From assembly GCA_947568835.1 (NCBI GenBank), contig OX387607.1:1054001-1118000 (forward strand): a DNA stretch of 64,000 nt, in the 5' to 3' direction. The notes beneath the pieces are model-generated. The model had not been told where the DNA came from. It was given only the letters and a program-made list of their open reading frames with translations, and did no database searches. The translations under genes and the position numbers were made by a program. Shown piece after piece: positions 61,201 to 64,000 of this stretch; position 1 is the stretch's first letter; the number at the start of each line of letters is the position of its first letter. This DNA comes from Protonemura montana (lineage: Eukaryota > Arthropoda > Insecta > Plecoptera > Nemouridae).

Positions 61201-63802
61201 CTAAGCCACATTTTGAATTCTTCAGGGAGAGACGTCGAGTCATTGCTCTTTTCTAAATACACGGATTTAAGAAATGAGCAAGTAAAGAAGCGCCGACAGA
61301 CGTTAGAACGCATCATCGAAATTGTGAAATTAATAGGGAAACGCGGGCTGAGTTACAGAGGGGGCACCGAGGCGGCTTACACGCTCGATGACGCTACGCT
61401 GGACCACGGAAATGTTTTAGAACTTGTGCTACTTCTGGGCAAGTAGGTACGACATTGTTCTAAAGGACCATCTAGACAATGTAATCCAAAAATCAAAGGC
61501 GGCGAAAAAATCCGGGAGCAAAAAACGCGGTGGACTTGTAACACTATTATCTAAAACAACTGTGAACTACGTTGTGGACGCTATCAAACAATTAATTCAA
61601 TCGACAATTTCAAACAGTGTACGCGATGCTGGAATGTTTTCAGTTCAAATTGACACTACACAGGACAATACGGTGAAAAACCAATGCTCTGTGACAATGA
61701 TGAAATCATCAACATTGTTGCAGAAAAAAGCACTCTGTTGCGCCAAAAATTGTTGCTGTGATACTGCAAAGGTACGTGGTATATAGTGTATTTTTCTTTC
61801 GCTGATAAATCTACATAATAAAACTTGATAATTTAAAACAAAGAAACAAATGAGTAACATAAAATAATGTTATAAATAAGTGAAAACGTATACCAATTTA
61901 CTGCGTTCGTTATCGAAAAAACAAAAAATACAACCTTTTCAAGGGGGGGGGGGGGGGAGGGGGCCGATTTTATTTGAAATGCCCGGGCCGGTTTTTTTCC
62001 CCAATCCAACCCTGTATGTGTAGGTATATTTTCACAGACTCGCACCGTCTGCGAGAACACGACAAGGGCACTTCGTGAATCGAGCGCACGAACTAAAAAT
62101 CGATTTCTACGTTTGCACGCTCAGAATGTGGGGGGACCACAAAGGGGGACGACGCCACTTGCTCTCCGCGGCCGAAGACTCTTCTCTACCAGTAGGTACC
62201 TAGCTTTGCCCCGGGCTGTCAGTACACATTTCTACGTAGCCTGGTACGAACAGCTACAAACAAGATGCCTCACCACAATATTATACGTATAGGTGTAATA
62301 AAATTTAGTTTCGTATACGCTACTTATTTTCAAATGTGTGTCAAATTCTGTTTGCTACGCGTTATGTCATCGCCATGCGTTATGTTAATTGAAAAAAATA
62401 GCTCAATCAATGACTATTATTATTTCAAGCTTTGTTCTTTGGTAACAGCTTTTAGTCTAGCGTTAATTAATCGTGTTACGAATGTTTCAATCTGGTTCAG
62501 AAGTTCGTTTACCTTGACGAAGATCTTAGTCCAACGTGTAGAAAAGTTGGAGTAGCGAGCTTTCAACTATAATCCAAATGTCGGTTGACTCTTCTTGGAC
62601 TGCACTGACGCAACAGCATGCCAGCCCGCCAACACCGGGACCAGGGTTATTTTTAAAACAGTTCTGAACGACTTGTCACAGAAAACTTGCTAGCGAATTC
62701 AAACACACAAACACACACGGCCAACACGAGTACTTCAATGGTTGCTAGGGTAAACAAAACTGGCCGCTCACCGCCTTGGCAACACTATAAACTGACGTCA
62801 CAAACGGAACGAAAAATTCAAAAAATAAATCGCAAACGGTGAACGAAAAAAAAAACAACAGATACACACACACAAACACAAGTTAGCGCAAAAATCACAG
62901 TTTTTCACTCTTTTCTTTTGATATGGACGAATGAAAACACAAAAAACAATACAACTAGGTTAATTAACAATCGATATCACACGTTTCGTTGGAATGAAAC
63001 GCATAGTTGTGCTAAAAACAAGCGTATTTCCACGTCGCCCGTGTTCTACGCCCGACCTCATCACGACGAAACGGCTCTCTGTGGCGGTGAGCCGAGAGTT
63101 GCTTGCTACGTAGCCCGACTACAAACTAGTCTTCACGGAGCTCGGACTCTCGAAGCTACCTGTGTAAGCCCCGTGCACGAGCGCACTGGCCGCCGCAACG
63201 GTCGGACCATCGTCGCCGTCGTGCTACTTAAAAGTGGACTAAGCACACGGCGTGTTCAATAAAAGAAGATGAAGTGGGATGACGTTTAGTGTGTTTGTTT
63301 TAAAAACACTCAAGCTAAATCTTATTTTCTTTAATTTTACAGCGATTAATACGTATAGAACCTCAAAAAAACGACCTACAGAACGTTTTTTCTCAAGCCA
63401 TAGCCGCCTGACGTTGAAAAAAAATTCAAATTCAGCAACTCGCCGCAGTTTTACATGCGAACTGCACGCGTTTGTGCGGCAACAATAGCGTGCACCGGTC
63501 TGGCGTGGGCAGGTGAAAGGCAACTGAACACTAGTGCAACAAGGACAGCGCTATACAGGCTTGTGCGTGCTAGAGCGAGACAAAGATACACAACTACCTG
63601 TTCTCGTGCGGTGGTGGGGGACGCTGAGGAATGCCCCGTGAAGAGGGGAAGGGAGGGAGAGTTTCGTTGACCGAGTACTCACCGCCGACAATAGAGGGCG
63701 CACGCTCCTCGAGATACCGAAGTTTGAACTTGATTTCCACTTGATGGATGCCCCAGTCTCGCAGGATCTCCAGTGGCTTCTCGTTGTCGCCGAGAGTACG
63801 TT
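16195..63802 (-). CDS. ASPP: ASPP-family protein (TP53BP2/PPP1R13B orthologue), 12 exons, 5'-incomplete
   Basis: Join of 63802-63683, 29916-29861, 28227-27954, 26444-26254, 25059-24718, 23759-23161, 22646-22508, 20539-20265, 19755-18931, 18124-17958, 17197-16998 and 16233-16195. Every junction is GT-AG and phases agree throughout; after the two-base partial codon the sum is exactly 1075 codons including stop. Domain order matches ASPP1/2: end of the N-terminal Ras-association-like fold, coiled coil ([34 protein letters not shown]), proline-rich linkers, RVSF motif, ankyrin repeats, SH3 with the WWW triplet, and a tail after GLYPR. Vertebrate ASPP proteins bind p53-family proteins through the ankyrin-SH3 unit and recruit protein phosphatase 1; the same role here is inference. 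A PPxY motif is not visible. The N-terminal about 50-60 residues lie outside the window. Confidence 0.95.
16385..16690 (+). mobile_element. tRNA-like foldback element (family T), diverged copy
   Basis: Holds TTGCAAGCGTTTGCAATTTA (family body) and a tRNA-like segment at about 16608-16664: box-A-like TTGGTTAGACTAGCACCC, AGGTGGAGAT and a perfect T-arm CGGGGTTCCAGTCCCCG, then the arm ATTTTTGAGAGGTTAATT. It lies in intron 11 of ASPP, in antisense to the gene. Confidence 0.6.
16998..17197 (-). CDS. ASPP: ASPP exon (SH3 domain)
   Basis: Acceptor TTTGCGATGCAG, donor TTGGGG|GTACGT. It encodes [60 protein letters not shown] in pieces. The WWW triplet and the GYIPRNLLG end are hallmarks of ASPP SH3 domains. 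The usual DY of the ALYDY motif is SY here, so one ligand-groove acid is replaced. Confidence 0.97.
17289..17919. repeat. 34-bp minisatellite, about 18.6 units, in ASPP intron
   Basis: Unit GGGAAGTATATATGTTCAAC plus TACAGAGCATCAGT. The first units vary (TATTTTC instead of TATGTTC; CATCACT in the third), the rest are identical. It fills about 83% of the 760-bp intron between the last ankyrin exon and the SH3 exon and begins only about 90 bases from the SH3 exon acceptor. Confidence 0.96.
17958..18124 (-). CDS. ASPP: ASPP exon (ankyrin repeats 3-4)
   Basis: Acceptor TTTTTGTGCAG, donor TTTACA|GTGAGA. It encodes [40 protein letters not shown] and [11 protein letters not shown], parallel to ASPP2 [20 protein letters not shown]...[20 protein letters not shown]. 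One base of the next codon is carried over. Confidence 0.97.
18931..19755 (-). CDS. ASPP: ASPP exon (Pro-rich, PP1 docking motif, ankyrin repeats 1-2)
   Basis: Acceptor ACTTTTGCAG, donor GATG|GTGAGT, 825 bases. It opens with a Pro/Cys-rich segment ([20 protein letters not shown]), then an acidic/Ser linker, then [20 protein letters not shown]. The RVSF is the RVxF-type PP1 docking site (RVKF in ASPP2). Ankyrin sequence follows: [20 protein letters not shown] and [13 protein letters not shown], nearly the same as vertebrate ASPP. Confidence 0.97.
20265..20539 (-). CDS. ASPP: ASPP exon (proline-rich linker)
   Basis: Acceptor GATTCCTTCCAG, donor ACACAA|GTGAGT. It encodes [17 protein letters not shown] and a strongly proline-rich stretch ([20 protein letters not shown]), giving class I/II SH3-ligand-like PxxP motifs. 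It ends in the split Lys codon completed by the next exon. Confidence 0.88.
20540..22507. other. ASPP intron
   Basis: About 2 kb of AT-rich intron. No exon, RNA gene or defined element was recognised. Confidence 0.5.
22508..22646 (-). CDS. ASPP: ASPP exon (Ser/Thr-rich linker)
   Basis: Acceptor TTTCCTGGCAG, donor CATCAG|GTAAAC. It completes a split codon, then encodes [18 protein letters not shown] and a Thr/Ser-rich stretch ending SNSHQ, phase 0 out. Confidence 0.82.
23161..23759 (-). CDS. ASPP: ASPP exon (central low-complexity linker)
   Basis: Acceptor AATTTTCTAG, donor CTCAG|GTGAGA, phase 0 in and phase 2 out. It encodes [20 protein letters not shown], a charged Ser/Pro region, [23 protein letters not shown], then an Asn-repeat stretch ([14 protein letters not shown]). 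This central ASPP region is poorly conserved in general; identity here is carried by the flanking exons. Confidence 0.85.
24364..24522 (-). mobile_element. Short retroposon (family P) with 15-bp target duplication
   Basis: Inverted copy containing GACGTTTCGTAACATATACT and GAAGTAGC-type core. AGCTGTTGCCTCATG flanks it at 24349-24363 and 24523-24537, a perfect 15-base duplication. The end adjoining the left duplication reads, on the minus strand, GAGTCTAAAAACAATCAT, the constant 3' end of the family. Located in an ASPP intron, same strand as the gene. Confidence 0.85.
24718..25059 (-). CDS. ASPP: ASPP exon (coiled coil end, linker)
   Basis: Acceptor CGATCTCCAG and donor TTCCAG|GTAACT, 114 codons, phase 0 to 0. 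It encodes [20 protein letters not shown] and [15 protein letters not shown], matching ASPP LRNKLNQEQNAKLQQQRE...DKRVNELRDRLWKKK, then a Gln/Pro/Ser linker ending NTTNFQ. Confidence 0.94.
25060..26253. other. ASPP intron
   Basis: About 1.2 kb. A decayed arm of family T is visible at 25170-25260 (TTATTATTAGGAACACTGCT, TTTCAAAAATGAATGCCC); otherwise nothing recognised. Confidence 0.45.
26254..26444 (-). CDS. ASPP: ASPP exon (coiled coil, middle)
   Basis: Acceptor CGCTTTCCAG and donor CTCACG|GTAAGA. It encodes [39 protein letters not shown] and [11 protein letters not shown]. The ELTRQLE block is essentially identical to vertebrate ASPP. Phase 1 in, phase 0 out. Confidence 0.95.
26560..26800 (-). 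mobile_element. tRNA-like foldback element (family T), inverted copy
   Basis: Arms TTATTATTAACAACACTATA...CGTCTCAAAAATTGATG at 26608-26645 and the inverse CATCAATTTTTGAGACGGTT...TAATAATAAAA at 26750-26790 enclose a tRNA-like segment in minus orientation (box-B-like GGGGTTCGTGTCC, box-A-like TAGCTCAATGGTTCAGAG). The body sequence TTGCAAACGCTTGCAATGCG lies outside the left arm. Located in an ASPP intron. Confidence 0.75.
26801..27953. other. ASPP intron
   Basis: Intron sequence with no recognisable feature beyond the family T copy on its 3' side. Confidence 0.45.
27954..28227 (-). CDS. ASPP: ASPP exon (coiled coil, first part)
   Basis: Acceptor ATATTTCAG and donor GTGAGT. It encodes [19 protein letters not shown] and onward through [14 protein letters not shown] and [22 protein letters not shown], closely matching the ASPP1/2 coiled coil (LTLAELQEMASRQQQQIEA). 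Almost entirely charged or Gln heptad-like sequence, 91 codons, phase 0 in and phase 1 out. Confidence 0.95.
28228..29860. other. ASPP intron
   Basis: About 1.6 kb. At 28728-28800 a minus-strand tRNA-like fragment (GTTCGACCCC box-B-like) is flanked by TGGGGTCGA/TCGACCCCA inverted repeats; it may be a SINE remnant. Nothing else was recognised. Confidence 0.4.
29861..29916 (-). CDS. ASPP: ASPP predicted small exon (56 bp)
   Basis: Phase arithmetic requires one exon, entered with two bases and left in phase 0, between the RA-like exon and the coiled-coil exon. This segment fits: acceptor TGTGTTTAAG, consensus donor GTAAGT at 29860, no stop. It encodes [18 protein letters not shown], a short Ser/Arg-rich linker. 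In ASPP2 the equivalent place holds a longer Arg/Lys-rich linker, so similarity is weak and the call rests on splice sites and phase. Confidence 0.6.
29917..31734. other. Start of the 33.8-kb ASPP intron
   Basis: Unique-looking AT-rich intron sequence. Open frames of about 110 codons near 30558-31020 lack splice support or protein-like composition and are not called. Confidence 0.45.
31735..31846 (+). mobile_element. Family T arm and body, partial copy
   Basis: Reads CATCAATTTTTGAGACGGTT, AATAATAAAATACCCCGCGC, TTGCAAGCGTTTGCAATTTA, the body end of family T without the tRNA-like part. The 32-bp minisatellite starts directly after it. Confidence 0.65.
31847..33905. repeat. 32-bp minisatellite, about 64 units
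   Basis: Unit GAGGTGAACAAAGTGCTGCA plus CCGGCAGCCTGC. No indels are seen over 2 kb. Most variation is one C/T site (GAGGTGAAC or GAGGCGAAC) plus rare changes (CTAGG, CCAGCAGC, AACAATG). Several reading frames are open by periodicity alone; the long Cys/Arg-rich ORFs are artefacts of the repeat. Confidence 0.97.
33904..33960 (-). other. tRNA 3'-half-like fragment at the minisatellite edge
   Basis: On the minus strand it reads GGGTTATGTGTTCGACTCCC then GCGCACCA, like a T-arm, acceptor strand and CCA-type end. No matching 5' half with a box A was found, so this is at most a fragment or a chance resemblance. Confidence 0.25.
34328..34648 (+). mobile_element. Short retroposon (family P), long copy with target duplication
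   Basis: TAAATACGTG occurs at 34318-34327 and 34649-34658. The element starts ATGTGAATAGG, includes TTGTCAGGACTGCTCTAACC, the core GAAGAAGTAACTAGTATATG then TTACGAAACGTCGGG, and ends GTCTAAAAACAATCATAAG. Nearly the same about 300 bases recur at 50632-50937. Confidence 0.82.
35080..35106. repeat. (TA)n microsatellite
   Basis: Short run of TA dinucleotides ending in TATGTGTAT. Confidence 0.85.
35288..36136 (-). mobile_element. 5S-rRNA-derived SINE (family S), copy 1, six 91-bp units
   Basis: Minus orientation. The 5' head at 36136-36070 resembles 5S rRNA (GAACGGTTTGACGTGTTGG, TGAGATCACCGGAGTTAAGC, TTGGATGGGTGAC). It is followed by about six tandem 91-bp units repeating the 5S-like 3' half plus a spacer (CAGTTCTGTTCGGGAGAGAG, GTTGGAGGGATGAAAG). 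The tail follows (GACAGCATGGATTTGTGGAG, TACCGTCCTTCGGAAGGGAC, GGTGCCGGCACCGGGTTT-like) and ends GTGCGTCGTTAAAC. Confidence 0.85.
37022..37612 (+). mobile_element. Family S SINE tail, 5'-truncated and interrupted
   Basis: Starts GTGGAGGAATCCTGTTGTTC and TACCGTCCTTCGGAAGGGAC at 37022-37078. It is then interrupted by about 190 bases of AT-rich sequence beginning with GATTTGATTTGATTTG, resumes at TTTCGACAGGAGTAGGCTAC (37277), is interrupted again after about 37350, and ends with the family terminus CAGTGCGTCGTTAAACAACA near 37590-37610. The head is missing. Confidence 0.65.
37971..39085 (-). repeat. Family S: 5S-like head plus 11-unit 91-bp array without SINE tail
   Basis: Minus orientation. A complete 5S-like head (37971-38070) is joined directly to an array of eleven 91-bp units (to 39085). 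One unit carries a three-base insertion near 38558. Neither side shows the SINE tail, so the block looks like a small satellite seeded by the SINE. The right edge runs into TATCCTAGCCTAGCTAACAC. Confidence 0.85.
39595..40303 (+). mobile_element. Family S SINE, full-length copy with four units
   Basis: Head CCGAACGGTTTGGCGTGTTG, CACCGGTTCTCATTAGATCA, CCGAAGTTAAGCAACACTGC (5S-like), four 91-bp units, then the tail to GTGCGTCGTTAAACACCACA. An imperfect duplication flanks it: TATGATTGCA (39585-39594) and TATGAATGCA (40304-40313). This copy is the best reference for the consensus. Confidence 0.85.
40822..41514 (-). mobile_element. Family S SINE, full-length copy with about four units
   Basis: Minus orientation. 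Tail from GATTGATTTATGGTGTTTAA at 40822, four spacer repeats, then the 5S-like head ending CACGCCAAACC near 41510. No clear target duplication. Confidence 0.82.
41860..42195 (-). repeat. Dispersed repeat family M, copy 2 (holds one 27-bp monomer)
   Basis: Inverse of 4433-4750 over most of its length: AACAAACCTCTACAATTAAA, TATCGATACATGTTTATCAA, GAAATGAAATTTCTTA, GTCATTTGGCGGCCATTTT. At its end AGTTTGACATTAGCGCCTTG matches the inverted unit of the 3.35-4.43 kb minisatellite once, at the same relative place. Confidence 0.7.
42385..42520 (+). repeat. Dispersed repeat family M, partial copy
   Basis: TATTTAATTGTAGAGGTTTG, GGCATCTAGCGCCATC and AGCGCTGTGACTCTGACT match 4636-4745. With the inverted copy at 41860-42195 it makes a loose foldback. 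Confidence 0.6.
42521..46055. other. ASPP intron, quiet stretch
   Basis: About 3.5 kb without a recognised gene, RNA or defined mobile element. Open frames here are short and uninformative. Confidence 0.45.
46065..46777 (-). mobile_element. Family S SINE, full-length copy with perfect 9-bp target duplication
   Basis: TGTCGGCTT lies directly before (46056-46064) and after (46778-46786) the element. Inside are the TTGATTGATTGATT end, the tail, four 91-bp units and the 5S-like head. The duplication shows that a copy already carrying tandem units was inserted as one piece. Confidence 0.9.
47414..47696 (+). mobile_element. Short retroposon (family P), palindromic copy with 11-bp target duplication
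   Basis: GGAAGACGGTT occurs at 47403-47413 and 47697-47707. The element consists of two inverted arms (about 47414-47514 and 47545-47650), each with the ACGAAACGTCGG core, followed by the constant 3' end GTCTAAAAACCATCAT. The right arm carries CTGAAGA (47555-47561), a stem-loop GTAAC/GTTAC and GAAA (47581-47584). Confidence 0.85.
47708..49762. other. ASPP intron, quiet stretch
   Basis: About 2 kb with no recognised feature. Confidence 0.45.
49763..49997 (+). mobile_element. tRNA-like foldback element (family T), most complete copy
   Basis: Left arm 49763-49880 (TTGCAAACGCTTGCAATGCG, TTATTATTAACTACACTATA, CGTCTCAAAAATTGATG), a tRNA-like centre (TAGCTCAATGGTTCAGAGCA, CACCCGCGACAGGTGG, GGTCGGGGTTCGAGTC) at about 49894-49944, and right arm CATCAATTTTTGAGACGGTT to TAATAATAAAAA. 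Box-A- and box-B-like motifs could act as an RNA polymerase III promoter. Confidence 0.78.
50632..50937 (+). mobile_element. Short retroposon (family P), long copy
   Basis: Close match to 34342-34645 (AAATGTGTTCGGGATTTATT, TAGATGCATTTAGGAAGCTT, TTGTCAGGACTGCTCTTACC). The core reads TTGATAAAGTAACAGGTACA then GTTACGAAACGTTGGG. No clear target duplication. Confidence 0.8.
50985..51064 (+). repeat. (TTTG)n microsatellite
   Basis: About 19 tandem TTTG units, next to the family P copy. Both strands give spurious Cys/Leu/Phe- or Lys/Gln/Thr-rich open frames. Confidence 0.95.
51581..51800 (-). repeat. Dispersed repeat with hammerhead-like motif
   Basis: Similar in part to 5570-5750. Its end (51624-51581, minus strand) reads TTCTCTTGAAGATGACGAAC then CTCGTCGAAACGTTGAGAT, which can fold as a GACGA/TCGTC stem between TGAAGA and GAAA boxes. 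Confidence 0.5.
52108..52827 (-). repeat. Family S 91-bp array without head or tail, about eight units
   Basis: Minus orientation. Begins ACCCATCCAATAACTGACCC, ends CACCCATCTAATACGAAG. One shortened unit occurs near 52150-52200. Neither the full 5S head nor the SINE tail is present, as at 38.1-39.1 kb. Confidence 0.82.
53655..53842 (+). mobile_element. Short retroposon (family P), foldback copy
   Basis: Core AACCCTTGATAAAGTAACAG, GTTGCGAAACGTCGAG and constant 3' end GAGTCTAAAAACCATCAT, with inverted arms AAACTATTTAAAAATAGG / CCTATTTCAAATAGTTTTT. Target duplication unclear. Confidence 0.7.
53843..59923. other. ASPP intron, quiet stretch
   Basis: About 6 kb. The only item seen is a tRNA-like fragment at 59391-59460 (TTGGTTAGTACAGTGGAGAC, GCGGTTCGATCCCTC) resembling the 16.6-kb family T copy. 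The open frames at 58364-58799 on both strands lack recognisable domains or splice support. Confidence 0.4.
59932..62014 (+). mobile_element. hAT transposon (DUF4371/ZMYM-like type), internally decayed, with TSD
   Basis: Ends CAGGGTCGGATAGG and, inverted, CAGGGTTGGATTGG (12 of 14 bases match), flanked by a perfect 8-base duplication TATGTGTA at 59924-59931 and 62015-62022, the size typical of hAT elements. The interior encodes remnants of a transposase. At 2083 bp it is shorter than autonomous relatives, and the C-terminal catalytic/dimerisation part is missing. It sits antisense in the ASPP intron. Confidence 0.92.
60518..61786 (+). pseudogene. Broken hAT transposase (zinc finger plus DUF4371-like N-terminal half)
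   Basis: Begins at ATG 60518 ([20 protein letters not shown]), is interrupted by a run of 20 G (60590-60609), then continues in changing frames. A TTF-type zinc finger region is seen at about 61020-61200 ([18 protein letters not shown], then [13 protein letters not shown]) with an in-frame TAG at 61138-61140. A DUF4371-like part follows: [20 protein letters not shown] and, after a frameshift near 61443, [30 protein letters not shown]. The DDE-bearing C-terminal half and hAT dimerisation region are absent. Family assignment rests on motif recall, not a search. Confidence 0.75.
62023..63682. other. Beginning of the large ASPP intron
   Basis: No exon or element recognised. Several polyA/T runs and CA-rich stretches near 62700-62900. 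Confidence 0.45.
63683..63802 (-). CDS. ASPP: ASPP exon (end of N-terminal RA-like domain)
   Basis: Acceptor TTTCTGCAG at 63803-63804 and donor GTGAGT at 63682. It encodes [17 protein letters not shown], then VEIKFKLRY and [10 protein letters not shown], which parallels the ASPP region where DNER...FGSQRNEVRFFLRHE occurs. It enters with two bases of a split codon and leaves with one. Confidence 0.88.
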
Positions 63803-63831
63803 CTGCAGAAACACAGTCGCACGTTTTTCAT

Positions 63832-63957
63832 TATTATCAACACTATAACCGTCTCAAAAATATGTCTAAACGGGGAACCCCGATCTTCACCTGTCGCGGG
63901 TGTTGCTCTGAACCATTGAGCTACTTGGACACTGGCTTTTTGAGACGATTTTAATGT
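63832..63957 (-). mobile_element. tRNA-like foldback element (family T), inverted copy
   Basis: Arms ATTATCAACACTATAACCGT-CTCAAAAA at left and TTTTTGAGACGATTTTAATG at right enclose a minus-strand tRNA-like segment (TAGCTCAATGGTTCAGAGCA, GATCGGGGTTCCCCG). It lies about 30 bases upstream of the first ASPP exon in the window, in the preceding intron. Confidence 0.75.
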
Positions 63958-64000
63958 ATTTGATGAGAATGACAGTTCTCCAAGGAGTAGAACCAAGAGG

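Overview
The window is nuclear DNA of an animal. It holds spliced genes with GT-AG introns and AATAAA polyadenylation signals, a gene of the metazoan ASPP (apoptosis-stimulating of p53 protein) family, and a dense load of SINEs, foldback elements, a hAT transposon and minisatellites. No bacterial or organellar features are seen. The 3' part of the 5S-derived SINE resembles repeats I associate with marine lophotrochozoans, and intronic minisatellites are also reported from amphioxus. I would therefore say only 'marine invertebrate'; the species cannot be fixed from the sequence.

Two protein-coding genes are supported, both on the minus strand and in tandem. Gene 1 (8250 to 247) has two coding exons with compatible phase-0 splice sites. 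They encode a predicted 933-residue, very lysine-rich, histone-H1-like protein that ends in a proline-rich segment and a single C-terminal hydrophobic helix. Two AATAAA signals follow the stop codon. Gene 2 (63802 to 16195, 5' end outside the window) is an ASPP orthologue. I reconstructed twelve coding exons whose phases agree at every junction (3225 bases in full codons, about 1074 residues). In order they carry the end of the N-terminal Ras-association-like domain, a coiled coil, proline-rich linkers, an RVSF protein-phosphatase-1 docking motif, ankyrin repeats, an SH3 domain and a short tail after GLYPR.

The non-coding layout is as follows. Gene 1's 5.2-kb intron holds an exact 40 x 27-bp minisatellite. 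The region between the genes (8.3-16.2 kb) holds a tRNA-like foldback element, a 78-base poly-C run, a TIR element, a short retroposon and a 41-bp minisatellite. The ASPP introns from 16 to 30 kb hold a 34-bp minisatellite beside the SH3 exon and further tRNA-like and retroposon copies. The 33.8-kb ASPP intron (29.9-63.7 kb) is the repeat reservoir. It contains a 64-copy 32-bp minisatellite, at least seven 5S-rRNA-derived SINE loci whose internal 5S-like segment is tandemly amplified with a 91-bp period, several copies of a short retroposon with hammerhead-ribozyme-like sequence, and a decayed hAT transposon with perfect 8-bp target duplications.

The most notable biology is in the repeats. 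The 5S-derived SINE varies in its number of 91-bp internal units and sometimes forms tail-less satellite-like arrays. The short retroposon family is bounded by 10-15-bp target duplications at four loci. Two minisatellites can be traced to single monomers elsewhere in the window.
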